Of a stretch of 64,000 nucleotides of DNA, positions 1-9,049 are shown in pieces. A program made the position numbers and the translations under genes. The DNA is taken from positions 2,666,001 through 2,730,000 of the forward strand of contig NZ_CP018760.1 in the NCBI RefSeq assembly GCF_001913155.1, read 5' to 3'. This DNA comes from Maribacter hydrothermalis. GTDB lineage: Bacteria > Bacteroidota > Bacteroidia > Flavobacteriales > Flavobacteriaceae. Position 1 is the first letter of the stretch, and every line of letters begins with the position of its first letter. A model generated the notes under the pieces. That model did no database searches. It was not told where the DNA came from and saw nothing but the letters and a program-made list of their open reading frames with translations.

Positions 1-739
1 TTATCATAAAAAATATAGCTAAAATTGCCGTAATGCTATAGCCAATATTAAATTCTTGTAATGATTCTTTTAAGCTCGGTTTTTCTTGATTTTTCCACTT
101 TTCAATACTCCATAAGCTAACCCAACTAGAGGCTTCAACAGTTGTTGGCATCCAGCCCATTAATCCTATTAAAAATAGTATACCTACTTCATTAAAAATT
201 GGTGTAGGAGTAAAGTTGGGTAAATGATTTACAGGTCCTTTAAATAGTACAAGAATAGTAGTAACTAAAAGGGCTATGAATAAGATACTAACTACAAACT
301 TTAAACTAATTTCAAGAAATTTATATTTACCGAAAATAAGTAATGAACTAATAATTAAGAACAACCAAAGTGCGACTATTGAAATTGAACTAGTGTTGAT
401 GCCAAATAAATTAATAAATAAGCCAGCCGTTACGGTATATAATGCAGCTAAAATGGTAAAAGTTGTAACTAAGGTAATTATAGCATAAAACCACAAATAC
501 CCTTTTCCTCTGTTAAGATACCCTTCAATAAGAGTTTTGTTGGTAACACTGGTATAGCGCACACCAAATTCGAAAAAAGGATATTTAAGGATATTAGCTA
601 GAATAATAGGGATTACCATAACCCAACCATATTGAGCTCCTGCTTTAGTAGAGAGTACTAAATGTGAGGTGCCAATTGCCATACTTGCAAATAAAAGACC
701 AGGACCTAAATTTCTTAAAATTGTTTTAAGTTTTTGCAT
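1..739 (-). CDS. NRAMP-like divalent metal transporter, 3' end missing
   Basis: Inner-membrane transporter of the NRAMP (SLC11-like) superfamily. Only the first 246 codons are inside the window; the gene runs off the left edge. The start ATG at 737-739 gives MQKLKTILRNLGPGLLFAS. The TM1 opening GPGLL and the following AGAQYG align with NRAMP TM1, and at least six hydrophobic segments follow. Aligned by eye, the metal-binding DPGN of TM1 is GTSH here, and the TM6 MPH is MPT (within LMGWMPTTVEA). It therefore belongs to the NRAMP-related clades that lack the classical Mn/Fe site, and the substrate cannot be told. The fold family is well supported; the cargo is not. Confidence 0.8.
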   Translation of the reverse strand, partial: MQKLKTILRNLGPGLLFASMAIGTSHLVLSTKAGAQYGWVMVIPIILANILKYPFFEFGVRYTSVTNKTLIEGYLNRGKGYLWFYAIITLVTTFTILAALYTVTAGLFINLFGINTSSISIVALWLFLIISSLLIFGKYKFLEISLKFVVSILFIALLVTTILVLFKGPVNHLPNFTPTPIFNEVGILFLIGLMGWMPTTVEASSWVSLWSIEKWKNQEKPSLKESLQEFNIGYSITAILAIFFMI

Positions 740-794
740 GTTAATGGGATTGGTTGATGCCCATAAATGTAAACTTTTTAAAAATTGTATAGTA

Positions 795-1430
795 CTATTT
801 AATTTCTATAGTAGTGCCATAAAATTTGGGCTGCGTGTTTAATAGCATATCTATAAACACTTTTACACGAGCTAAATATTCGCGTATTTGGACTTTGAGA
901 CCTTCAGATGTAGGTATATCTTGAGCATTGAAACCAATAGCGTTTAGTCCCTTGCTTTGTGCTATATAAATAGCTCGCTCATTATGAAACTTTTGTGAGA
1001 TTACGGTCACTTCATCCAAACCAAATATATACTTCGCGCGTACCATGGAGTCTAAAGTTCTAAAACCTGCATAATCTAAAAATATTACCTCATCAGGTAT
1101 GCCGGCATTTATTAAGTCCTTTTTAATAGTGTTTGGCTCATTGTAGTAAATACTACCATTATCTCCACTTACTAATATAAATTTAATTTTACCCGCTTTG
1201 TATAAAGCTATAGTTGCATTTATTCTATTGGTATAATATGGATTAGCAGAACCACTAGTTAAGCGGTTAGAAGTACCTAAAACAAGTCCTACTCTTTTTG
1301 AAGGTATAATAGATATATCTGAATAGGTCTTGCCTGCTGTAGTGTTAGAAATTACAATATTGCATATAACTATGGTGACAAGTAGTACAACTAAAAGGGC
1401 ACTTGCAATTTTGAATAAGGTTCTTAACAT
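795..1430 (-). CDS. SanA/YdcF-like DUF218 membrane-anchored protein
   Basis: A 211-residue protein with one N-terminal membrane anchor (about residues 7-29) and a periplasmic DUF218 domain. The pattern VLGTSNR, then YYTNRINATIALYKAGK, LVSGDNG and later VISQKFHNERA is that of SanA (vancomycin-exclusion) proteins. That group influences envelope barrier function in enterobacteria; the biochemical activity is not established. It is 55 bases downstream of the metal transporter start in the same direction, but nothing shows a shared function. The start follows the hydrophobic leader MLRTLFKIASALLVVLLV and needs no adjustment. Confidence 0.85.
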   Translation of the reverse strand: MLRTLFKIASALLVVLLVTIVICNIVISNTTAGKTYSDISIIPSKRVGLVLGTSNRLTSGSANPYYTNRINATIALYKAGKIKFILVSGDNGSIYYNEPNTIKKDLINAGIPDEVIFLDYAGFRTLDSMVRAKYIFGLDEVTVISQKFHNERAIYIAQSKGLNAIGFNAQDIPTSEGLKVQIREYLARVKVFIDMLLNTQPKFYGTTIEIK

Positions 1431-1496
1431 GAGTTGAAATTCAAAATTAAAGATAGTAAATACCTAACGACTATAATTTAAAGAGGATAAAAATAA

Positions 1497-1533
1497 AAAA
1501 CCCTTGAAAATCAGATGATTAACAAGGGTTTTA
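1497..1533 (-). terminator. Rho-independent terminator after the tRNA pair
   Basis: Eight-base stem AACCCTTG (1499-1506) with CAAGGGTT (1523-1530). Read on the minus strand it is followed by a run of T, so it would end a transcript carrying tRNA-Gly and tRNA-Leu. Confidence 0.7.
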
Positions 1534-1534
1534 G

Positions 1535-1618
1535 TACTCGAGGCGGGACTTGAACCCGCACGCCCCAAAGAGCACAGGATTTTAAGTCCGGCGTGTCTAC
1601 CAATTCCACCACTCGAGC
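1535..1618 (-). tRNA. tRNA-Leu(UAA)
   Basis: An 84-nt cloverleaf on the minus strand. The acceptor stem GCTCGAG pairs with CTCGAGT. The anticodon loop CTTAAAA gives anticodon UAA, and the T-arm contains GGTTCAAGTCC. The long variable arm is as expected for leucine tRNA. CCA is not encoded. Confidence 0.95.
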
Positions 1619-1661
1619 ATACTTGGCTTTAATAAAAAATGCTGACCGGCAACATTTTCTG

Positions 1662-1734
1662 AGCGAAAAACGGGATTCGAACCCGCGACCTCCACCTTGG
1701 CAAGGTGGCGCTCTACCAACTGAGCTATTTTCGC
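1662..1734 (-). tRNA. tRNA-Gly(GCC)
   Basis: A 73-nt cloverleaf on the minus strand. The acceptor stem GCGAAAA pairs with TTTTCGC, the anticodon loop is TTGCCAA (anticodon GCC), and the T-loop is GGTTCGAATCC. The discriminator base is U, usual for bacterial tRNA-Gly. It lies 43 nt upstream of tRNA-Leu and probably shares its transcript. CCA is not encoded. Confidence 0.95.
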
Positions 1735-1829
1735 AAATTTAAGAACGTGCATCTCTTAAAAGATGCGGGTGCAAATTTAATATATTTCTGTAAAAACCAA
1801 AGTAAAAATGTACAAAAGAATTAAAAAAA

Positions 1830-4451
1830 TTATGAGGTTGCCTTTTTGTCCTTGGTTAACAGCCTTTTAATCTCATTTAATTTCATCAATGCCTCTACAG
1901 GGGTTAATGTATCTATGTCTAAATGTGTAATTTCTTCCTTGATTTCTTCTAATAATGGGTCGTCTAAATTAAAAAAGCTTAACTGCATTTCATCAGATGT
2001 GCTTTTAAGTTGATTGCCAATTTCTTCACTAACATGTTTGTTTTCCAACTTTTTCAAAATCTTGTTCGCCTTCTGAATTACTTGTTGGGGCATACCTGCC
2101 ATTTTAGCCACATGTATACCAAAACTATGCTCACTTCCTCCGGGTACTAATTTTCGGAGAAATAAAACAGTATCCTTTAGTTCTTTTATAGCAACATTAA
2201 AATTCTTAATACGATTAAACGTATTGGTCATTTCATTGAGCTCGTGGTAATGTGTAGCGAACATTGTTTTTGCACGTGCAGGGTGTTCATGTAAATACTC
2301 TGATATGGCCCAAGCAATTGAAATACCGTCATAAGTGCTTGTGCCACGACCTATTTCATCTAGTAAAACCAAACTACGCTCTGATAGGTTGTTCAAAATA
2401 GAGGCTGTTTCGTTCATTTCTACCATAAAGGTAGATTCGCCCATAGATATATTGTCACTAGCGCCTACGCGAGTAAATATTTTATCTATTACACCAATTT
2501 TAGCAGTTTCTGCTGGGACAAAACTTCCCATTTGGGCGAGTAGTACTATTAATGCTGTTTGTCTTAGCAAAGCTGACTTACCGCTCATGTTAGGGCCGGT
2601 AATCATTATAAATTGTTGGTTGGATCTATCTAACTGTAGGTCGTTAGCTATATATTGCTCTCCTAAAGGAAGCTGTTTTTCAATAACTGGGTGCCTGCCG
2701 TCTTTTAATTCTAAATCGGTACTATCGTTTAGCTCTGGGCAGTTGTAGCTATTTTCTTTAGCTAATTGTGCAAACCCACAAAGGCAGTCTAGTTGGGCAA
2801 TTAAAAAAGCATTGTTTTGTACTGGGGCAATATATTCTTGCATCCATACTACTAATTGAGAAAAAAGCTGCTGCTCTAAAGTTGAAATACGGTCTTCAGC
2901 ACCTAGAATTTTTGCTTCATATTCTTTTAGTTCTTCTGTAATATATCTTTCTGCATTAACTAAAGTTTGCTTACGGGTCCAAGTTTCTGGTACCTTGTCT
3001 TTGTGGGTGTTCCTTACTTCTATATAATACCCAAAAACATTATTTGATGCTATTTTAAGGGAGGTAATTCCTGTAGCGGCAGTTTCCCTTTCTAACATAT
3101 TGTTTAGATAATTTTTGCCGGATTTTGCTAAACCTCTTAGTTCGTCCAATTCTTCTGAAAAACCCTTTGCAATTGTGCTGCCTTTTAAAATATTAACAGG
3201 TGCCTCTTCGCTAAGCATTTCTTTAATTTTTGCTCGTAATAAGTCGCAAGATTGTATTTGATCACCTGTTAAAGCTAGCGACTCGTTTTTAGATGAGGTT
3301 GCCAATTGCTTTATAGGTATTAATGCTTCTAAAGAATTTTTTAACTGAACAACTTCTTTTGGATTAACCTTGCCTGTGGCAACTTTAGAAATTAAGCGTT
3401 CTAAATCGCCCATTTGTTTTATATGGTGCTGAAACTTTTCTAAAACAACTTCCTCATCATGTAAAAAAGAAACTATTTGTTGCCTTCTTTTAATTTTTTC
3501 TAGATTTTTAAGTGGCAAGGCCAACCATCTTTTTATCATACGACCACCCATTGGGGAAATAGTCTTGTCAATTATATCTAAAAGGGTTACCGCATTTACA
3601 TTCGTAGAATGATATAGTTCAAGATTTTTGATCGTGAACCTATCCATCCATATATAATCATCTTCGGCAATACGTTGTAGTTTTGAAATATGTTGCAATT
3701 GACGATGCTGAGTTTCGCCTAAATAATGTAAAACAACGCCCGATGCTATAATTCCACAGGTTAAATGGTCAACGCCAAACCCTTTTAAAGTATTGGTGTT
3801 AAAGTGAGAGGTTAAATTCTCTAGCGCATAGTCTTCTTGAAACACCCAATCTTCTAAATAGAATAGATGGTGGTTTTTCCCGAAAACTTCGGTAAACTCT
3901 TTTTTGTGGGCTTTCGAAATTAATATTTCGTTCGGAGAGAAATTTTGTAATAGTTTATCTATTTGCTCTTCGCTACCTTCTGAGGTTAAAAATTCACCAG
4001 TAGAAATATCTACAAACGCAATCCCTATTTTTTTTCTTCCAAAGTGTACGGCGCAAAGAAAATTATTGGTTTTAGAGTTTAAGATATCATCGTTCATAGC
4101 CACACCAGGGGTAACTAACTCTGTTACTCCTCTTTTGACGATAGTCTTCGTTTGCTTGGGGTCTTCTAGCTGATCACAAATAGCAACGCGCTGACCCGCT
4201 TTTACCAATTTTGGTAAATACGTGTTTAAAGAATGATGTGGAAAACCGGCTAGTTCTGTTCGTTCGCCTCCATTATTTCTATTGGTTAGGATAATCCCTA
4301 ATATGCGCGAAGCCTTTACTGCATCTTCACCAAAAGTCTCATAAAAATCACCCACACGAAATAGTAATAATGCATCAGGATACTTGGTCTTGATGGTATT
4401 ATATTGCTTCATTAAAGGGGTTACCTTTTTTGTCTTATTTTTATCCGCCAC
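1830..4451 (-). CDS. mutS: DNA mismatch repair protein MutS
   Basis: An 873-residue MutS1, which recognises mismatches and hands over to MutL. The N-terminal mismatch-reading motif Phe-Tyr-Glu is at residues 36-38 ([12 protein letters not shown]). The connector, core and clamp follow. The C-terminal ABC ATPase has Walker A GPNMSGKS near residue 620, the signature STFMVEM, Walker [16 protein letters not shown] and the H-loop ATHYHEL. Length is standard and all key residues are present. The C-terminal tail ([15 protein letters not shown]) resembles that of other Bacteroidota MutS1. It is transcribed convergently toward the tRNAs and divergently from the RNA methyltransferase gene at 4578. Confidence 0.98.
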   Translation of the reverse strand: MADKNKTKKVTPLMKQYNTIKTKYPDALLLFRVGDFYETFGEDAVKASRILGIILTNRNNGGERTELAGFPHHSLNTYLPKLVKAGQRVAICDQLEDPKQTKTIVKRGVTELVTPGVAMNDDILNSKTNNFLCAVHFGRKKIGIAFVDISTGEFLTSEGSEEQIDKLLQNFSPNEILISKAHKKEFTEVFGKNHHLFYLEDWVFQEDYALENLTSHFNTNTLKGFGVDHLTCGIIASGVVLHYLGETQHRQLQHISKLQRIAEDDYIWMDRFTIKNLELYHSTNVNAVTLLDIIDKTISPMGGRMIKRWLALPLKNLEKIKRRQQIVSFLHDEEVVLEKFQHHIKQMGDLERLISKVATGKVNPKEVVQLKNSLEALIPIKQLATSSKNESLALTGDQIQSCDLLRAKIKEMLSEEAPVNILKGSTIAKGFSEELDELRGLAKSGKNYLNNMLERETAATGITSLKIASNNVFGYYIEVRNTHKDKVPETWTRKQTLVNAERYITEELKEYEAKILGAEDRISTLEQQLFSQLVVWMQEYIAPVQNNAFLIAQLDCLCGFAQLAKENSYNCPELNDSTDLELKDGRHPVIEKQLPLGEQYIANDLQLDRSNQQFIMITGPNMSGKSALLRQTALIVLLAQMGSFVPAETAKIGVIDKIFTRVGASDNISMGESTFMVEMNETASILNNLSERSLVLLDEIGRGTSTYDGISIAWAISEYLHEHPARAKTMFATHYHELNEMTNTFNRIKNFNVAIKELKDTVLFLRKLVPGGSEHSFGIHVAKMAGMPQQVIQKANKILKKLENKHVSEEIGNQLKSTSDEMQLSFFNLDDPLLEEIKEEITHLDIDTLTPVEALMKLNEIKRLLTKDKKATS

Positions 4452-4577
4452 TTTATCTTTATCTCATTAATTTTGCTCCTACACGAAAGTATGGTTTAAT
4501 CTCTTGAAATTTAGTCATTGTTGATATTTCAGGATAAGTTTATAACATACATTACTAATGAAATTGAAGCTTAAGGT

Positions 4578-5108
4578 ATGAGGAAATTAAGAAATGAGGA
4601 GTTAGATAGAATTGATGTTGAAGGGTATAAACTTGCAGGTAAATCTCCCATAATTATTGTTCTTGATAATATTAGAAGTTTAAATAATATTGGATCTGTC
4701 TTTAGAACAGCTGATGCATTTTTAATCGAAAAAATATACTTGTGTGGTATTACCGCTATACCACCGCATAAAGATATTCATAAGACTGCACTTGGAGCAA
4801 CTGAAAGTGTAGATTGGGAACATGTGACCGATACTGTTGAGTTGGTTAAAAAGTTAAAAAACCAAGGCTGCCATATTATTTCTGTAGAACAGGCTGAAAA
4901 AGCTACACAACTGGACAAATACGTTCCTGCCAAAGATAAAAAGCAAGTGCTCATTTTTGGAAATGAGGTTAAAGGGGTGGCCCAGAATGTAGTTTCCGCT
5001 AGTGATCAGGTATTGGAGATTCCCCAATTTGGAACCAAACATTCTTTAAATATATCAGTCAGTGTAGGTGTGGTAGTTTGGGATTGTTGGAGTAAATTAA
5101 ATGCATAA
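4578..5108 (+). CDS. SpoU/TrmH-family RNA 2'-O-methyltransferase
   Basis: A 176-residue SPOUT-fold methyltransferase that would transfer a methyl group from SAM to a ribose 2'-OH of tRNA or rRNA. All three SpoU motifs are visible: motif 1 NIRSLNNIGSVFRTADAF (Asn and catalytic-type Arg present), motif 2 LIFGNEVKGV, and motif 3 IPQFGTKHSLNISVSVGVV. It is only the catalytic domain, with no N-terminal L30e-like substrate domain, so TrmL- or TrmH-like targets are both possible. It stands alone and ends in a bidirectional terminator shared with the convergent folK fusion. Confidence 0.9.
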   Translation: MRKLRNEELDRIDVEGYKLAGKSPIIIVLDNIRSLNNIGSVFRTADAFLIEKIYLCGITAIPPHKDIHKTALGATESVDWEHVTDTVELVKKLKNQGCHIISVEQAEKATQLDKYVPAKDKKQVLIFGNEVKGVAQNVVSASDQVLEIPQFGTKHSLNISVSVGVVVWDCWSKLNA

Positions 5109-5136
5109 AAAAACCTGATCGAAGATCAGGTTTTTT
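5106..5136. terminator. Bidirectional terminator between RNA methyltransferase and folK-dNK
   Basis: Stem CCTGATC (5114-5120)/GATCAGG (5124-5130) with a GAA loop, flanked by an A-run on the left and a T-run on the right. It can therefore work for both convergent genes. Confidence 0.85.
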
Positions 5137-5226
5137 AGTGTAGTTTGAGTTAGTTAGTTGCACGTATGCTTGCACAATAAAAGATTTTCTTTTCATTTAC
5201 GCAAGAAATAATCTAATTTATAATTG

Positions 5227-6369
5227 TTATAAGTTAGCTAGAGCGAAGTCCTCTATCTTAGTTAAAACGGCTTCATAATCGTTTATATGTCTCACAAAAT
5301 CTAGTTCACTAACATCTATAATCAATTGATTTTGTTTGGGGTAAGTTTTTAAAAAATCAAAGTATCCACGGTTAATTTTTTCTAAATACGTGAGTTCAAT
5401 ATTTTGTTCGTAATCTCTGCCGCGTTGTTTTATTTGTTGTAATAAACGTTCTGTCGTCTGGTATAGGTAAACGTATATTTTTGGTTTTTTAACTTCCTTG
5501 TACATAAAATTGAAAACTTTCCGATATAATTCAAACTCGTTTTGTTGTAAGGTTACCTTTGCGAAAATCAATGATTTATAAATATCATAATCACTTACCA
5601 TAAAACTCTTAAAAAGGTCAAGTTGGTTAGTGTCTTCGGTAAATTGTTGATAACGGTCAGCTAAAAATGACATTTCTAAAGGAAAAGCATACCTAGCCTG
5701 GTCTTCATAAAAATTTGGTAGAAACGGGTTTTCGGCAAACCGTTCTAAAATTAGTTTTGCATTGAAATCTTCTGATATTTTAGAAGCTAATGTAGTTTTT
5801 CCTGCTCCAATATTTCCTTCAATAGCAACATATTCAAGGCTAGCAAATAACATGTATCTGCTCTTGTAAAGTTTTTTTACTTGCTTGGTAATATCACTTT
5901 TGTCTTTACACTCTTGTAGTAGGTTTCTAGTATCTTTATTTAATATAGGATGATAAAACTGTGGAGATATATCAGCTAAAGGTTTAAGAATAAATTTGCG
6001 GTCCTGTAATTTAGGATGAGGTATGGTTAAGGAATCTGTATTTATAATTTCATTCTCGTAATAGATAATATCAAGATCAAGCGTTCTACTTTGATAATTA
6101 CCGGTTTCATTTCTTTCTCTGCCAAAACTTTTTTCAATACTTAATAATTTATACAATAAATCTTCTGGGGAAAGTAGTGTTTGTATCTCAACGCATGCAT
6201 TTAAAAAATCTTCGCCATTAAAACCCCAAGAGGGGGTTTCATAAATGCTAGAAACCTGTCTAACATCACCTGCTATATTACCAATTTCAAAAATTGCTTT
6301 TTGTAAAAGAATCTCTCTTACTCCTAAATTACTACCAATAGATAAATATGCTGTTTTGTACACTCTCAT
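5227..6369 (-). CDS. folK: FolK (HPPK) fused to deoxynucleoside kinase
   Basis: A two-enzyme fusion of 380 residues, starting at MRVYKTAYLSIGSNLG (6369); an earlier ATG at 6402 gives an unlikely extension. Residues 5-150 are 6-hydroxymethyl-7,8-dihydropterin pyrophosphokinase of folate synthesis: SIGSNLG, the FGRER loop, then RTLDLDIIYY and IPHPKLQDRKFIL. Residues 178-380 are a deoxyadenosine/deoxyguanosine-type kinase: P-loop EGNIGAGKTT at 184-193, RFAENPFLPNFY, and the Arg-rich lid IKQRGRDYEQNI. One step serves folate and the other dNTP salvage. The reading frame is continuous, and the fusion is known in Flavobacteriia. The gene is divergent from sppA. Confidence 0.92.
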   Translation of the reverse strand: MRVYKTAYLSIGSNLGVREILLQKAIFEIGNIAGDVRQVSSIYETPSWGFNGEDFLNACVEIQTLLSPEDLLYKLLSIEKSFGRERNETGNYQSRTLDLDIIYYENEIINTDSLTIPHPKLQDRKFILKPLADISPQFYHPILNKDTRNLLQECKDKSDITKQVKKLYKSRYMLFASLEYVAIEGNIGAGKTTLASKISEDFNAKLILERFAENPFLPNFYEDQARYAFPLEMSFLADRYQQFTEDTNQLDLFKSFMVSDYDIYKSLIFAKVTLQQNEFELYRKVFNFMYKEVKKPKIYVYLYQTTERLLQQIKQRGRDYEQNIELTYLEKINRGYFDFLKTYPKQNQLIIDVSELDFVRHINDYEAVLTKIEDFALANL

Positions 6370-6408
6370 AATATTAGAGCAAAATAAGTAAAACATATTC
6401 ACATTAGT

Positions 6409-6416
6409 TATCTTTG
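6409..6416 (+). promoter_or_regulatory. Bacteroidota -7 box upstream of sppA
   Basis: TATCTTTG matches the TAnnTTTG -7 consensus of the Bacteroidota primary sigma factor and lies 26 bases before the sppA ATG. No clear TTG -33 element is visible, so support is moderate. Confidence 0.45.
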
Positions 6417-6441
6417 TCGACTATTTAAAAGAAAGATTTGA

Positions 6442-8202
6442 ATGAATTTTTTGAGAAATTTTTTGGCTTCTATTTTGGGTTCCTTATTTGCATTCGGAAT
6501 CTTGTTTGTTATGTTTTTAATTTTTGTATCTCTTTTAAGTAGTGGAGAAGATACCACTGTTGTTAAGGATAATTCAGTTTTGGAACTACAATTACAACGA
6601 CAAATCTCTGATTATACGGGTACTAATGAACTAGACCCATTTGCGGGTATTTTTGAGGAATCACAAGGGTTAGACGAAATATTACATGCCATAGAGGTAG
6701 CAAAAAATGATGATCGTATTAAAGGGATTAGCATTAATAATAATTTTATAATTGCTGGTTTAGCTCAAACACAAGCTATTCGCCGCGCTTTAGAAGATTT
6801 TAAAAAGGAAGGTAAGTTTATTTATGCTTACGCTGATTTTTATATGCAGCGAGATTATTATTTGGCTAGTGTAGCAGATTCTTTATTTATTAATCCTGTC
6901 GGGGTGTTAGATTTTAAGGGGTTATCCACAGAGGTTTTATACTACAAGGAGCTTCAAGAAAAATCTGGTATTAAGATGGAGGTAATTAGACATGGAAAAT
7001 ACAAGAGTGCTGTTGAACCTTATTTGGAGAATAATATGAGTGATGCTAATAGAAGTCAATTAACTTCTTTACTGCAATCACTTTGGAACTCCATGATAAG
7101 TGATATTTCTAAAACAAGGTCTATTCCCCAATCAGATTTAAATATCATTGCAGATACATTAGGAGGTAGAACTCCTAGTTATGCTAAACTCTCTGGCTTA
7201 TTAGATGATGTAATTTTTTACGATGAATATGAAAGTAAGTTGGCAAACGCTTTAAATATTGACAAGACAGAAGATATAAATTATAGTACACTAGATGATT
7301 ATGTAAAGTATTCCAATAAAAAGATTATAAAGTCTGGCGAAGGCAAAATTGCTGTGGTTTTTGCCCAAGGTGAAATATTTTACGGTGAAGGTGGTCCAAA
7401 TATTATAGGACAAGGGATTATTAACGAAGCGTTGATAAAAGCCAGAGAAGATGATAATATAAAAGCGGTAGTATTACGTGTAAATTCTCCTGGCGGTAGT
7501 GCGCTGACTTCAGATATAATATGGCGAGAAGTTGCGCTTACCAAAAAAGTAAAGCCCGTTATTGTTTCCATGGGTAGCGTAGCGGCATCTGGCGGCTACT
7601 ATATTGCTACTGCTGCAGATAAAATTTATGCAGAACCAACCACTATTACAGGTTCTATTGGTGTGTTTGGTACAGTACCGAACCTTACGGATTTAGCATC
7701 TAATATTGGTATTAATGCTGAGCAAGTTGGTACTAATAAAAACGCAATTGACTATTCTTTGTTTGAGCCAATGGAAGAGAGCTTTAAAAATCAAATTCAG
7801 GAAAGTATCGAAGAAACGTACCAAACATTTCTTAAGCGCGTTTCTGAAGGTCGCAATATGACCATGGCCCAGGTAGATAGTGTTGCGCAAGGTAGAGTGT
7901 GGAGTGGTACTGAAGCCTTAGAAATAGGTTTGGTAGATGAGTTGGGTAATTTAAATGATGCAATTGCCGAGGCTGCTAAAATGGCTTCTTTAGATTCGTA
8001 CGGGATAAAAAAATTTCCGAAATACAAAAGCGGTTTTGAACGTTTTATGGAGGACTTGGAGGGAGCAAGTTTGCAATTCAAAGACGGATTATTAAAAGAT
8101 GAAATAGGAGATGAGGCATATAAAGTGCTTAAAGAACTACAATCTTTTAAAAAGCAAGAAGGTATACAGGCTAGAATGCCCTTTGCGTTAGAAATTAAAT
8201 AG
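6442..8202 (+). CDS. sppA: Signal peptide peptidase SppA, 67K type
   Basis: A 586-residue membrane protease that degrades cleaved signal peptides. One N-terminal membrane helix (about 8-33) is followed by tandem S49 domains. By alignment with E. coli SppA the catalytic lysine is Lys188 in HGKYKSAVEPYLENNMS (first repeat), and the nucleophile is Ser383 in SMGSVAASGGYYIAT (second repeat). This is the split Ser/Lys dyad of the long form. Length is typical. The queuosine-precursor transporter gene starts 4 nt after its stop, so the two are probably co-transcribed. Confidence 0.95.
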   Translation: MNFLRNFLASILGSLFAFGILFVMFLIFVSLLSSGEDTTVVKDNSVLELQLQRQISDYTGTNELDPFAGIFEESQGLDEILHAIEVAKNDDRIKGISINNNFIIAGLAQTQAIRRALEDFKKEGKFIYAYADFYMQRDYYLASVADSLFINPVGVLDFKGLSTEVLYYKELQEKSGIKMEVIRHGKYKSAVEPYLENNMSDANRSQLTSLLQSLWNSMISDISKTRSIPQSDLNIIADTLGGRTPSYAKLSGLLDDVIFYDEYESKLANALNIDKTEDINYSTLDDYVKYSNKKIIKSGEGKIAVVFAQGEIFYGEGGPNIIGQGIINEALIKAREDDNIKAVVLRVNSPGGSALTSDIIWREVALTKKVKPVIVSMGSVAASGGYYIATAADKIYAEPTTITGSIGVFGTVPNLTDLASNIGINAEQVGTNKNAIDYSLFEPMEESFKNQIQESIEETYQTFLKRVSEGRNMTMAQVDSVAQGRVWSGTEALEIGLVDELGNLNDAIAEAAKMASLDSYGIKKFPKYKSGFERFMEDLEGASLQFKDGLLKDEIGDEAYKVLKELQSFKKQEGIQARMPFALEIK

Positions 8203-8206
8203 TTTT

Positions 8207-8923
8207 ATGACGCTAAAGGATAGGAAACTTGCACAACGTATTTATTTGTATTTAGGGGCATTGTTTATTACCTCATTAGTAGTTTCTAATCTTATTTTCC
8301 AAAAATTTTTTTACTGGAACCCGTTTGGCGACTTTACTGTTTTTGGAGTTTCACTTTTTGAGGTGTCCGTTGGTATCTTGCCCTACCCAATAACTTTTTT
8401 AATTACCGACTTGATTTCTGAGATTTATGGTCGTAAAATGGCAAACCAAATAGTAACTGCTGGTATTTTTGCATCATTCTTTTCTATGGGCATTATTTTG
8501 TTAGCAGAAATAGCACCTGCTATACCAACTTCCCCTATTAATGATCAAACTTTTACGCAAGTTTTTGCCTTATCGCCAATAGCTGTTTTAGCATCAATGA
8601 TCGCGTATCTATTAGCGCAGTATGTAGATGTAGCTATCTACCATTTTTGGAAAAAATTGACCAATGGAAAATATTTATGGTTGCGTAATAATTTTTCCAC
8701 GTTTCTTTCGCAATTTCTAGACACATTTACCGTTGTGGGGTTGTTATGTGTCTTTAAAGTATTGCCTTGGGAGCTATTCTTTGGTTTAGTGGTAAGCGGA
8801 TTTATTTTTAAGATTTTTATAGCATTTGTGGACACCCCTTTTCTCTATTTCTTCGTATATATTATGAGAAACCGTTTTAATCTAAAACCAAATGAAGAGT
8901 TGGACTTGGATAAACTAGAGTAA
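8207..8923 (+). CDS. yhhQ: Queuosine precursor transporter, YhhQ/COG1738 family
   Basis: A 238-residue integral membrane protein with about six hydrophobic helices. It is recognised as the VUT/YhhQ family from PITFLITDLISEIYGRKMAN near the N-terminus and the FLSQFLDTF motif in the C-terminal half. Family members import 7-cyano- or 7-aminomethyl-7-deazaguanine for queuosine tRNA modification. No queuosine biosynthesis gene is next to it, which is compatible with a salvage role. The stop codon TAA (8921-8923) lies inside the intergenic repeat described below. Confidence 0.88.
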   Translation: MTLKDRKLAQRIYLYLGALFITSLVVSNLIFQKFFYWNPFGDFTVFGVSLFEVSVGILPYPITFLITDLISEIYGRKMANQIVTAGIFASFFSMGIILLAEIAPAIPTSPINDQTFTQVFALSPIAVLASMIAYLLAQYVDVAIYHFWKKLTNGKYLWLRNNFSTFLSQFLDTFTVVGLLCVFKVLPWELFFGLVVSGFIFKIFIAFVDTPFLYFFVYIMRNRFNLKPNEELDLDKLE

Positions 8924-9020
8924 ACTACCACTAGGTAAGCCTGCGAGGAATTTGTAAGAGTTTGGATATGAGTTTTTTAGGTAACACCAAGAACGGTAAA
9001 ATCTCGATTATCAAGTAAAA
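8918..9020 (+). repeat. Intergenic repeat, copy 1, with hairpin
   Basis: The segment starts at GAGTAAACTACC, covering the stop codon of the transporter gene, and ends at CTCGATTATCAAGTAAAAT. It contains the hairpin TACC-ACTA-GGTA (8926-8937) followed by AAGCCTGCGA. A second copy with the same ends lies at 22846-22972, after an unrelated gene. See findings. Confidence 0.7.
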
Positions 9021-9049
9021 TTTTAAATAAAGAATTTTAAAAATATACT

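Noticed and set aside
5227..6369. Frameshift artefact joining two genes
   Set aside because: Both domains are complete in one frame with an ordinary linker; the fusion is known in the group.
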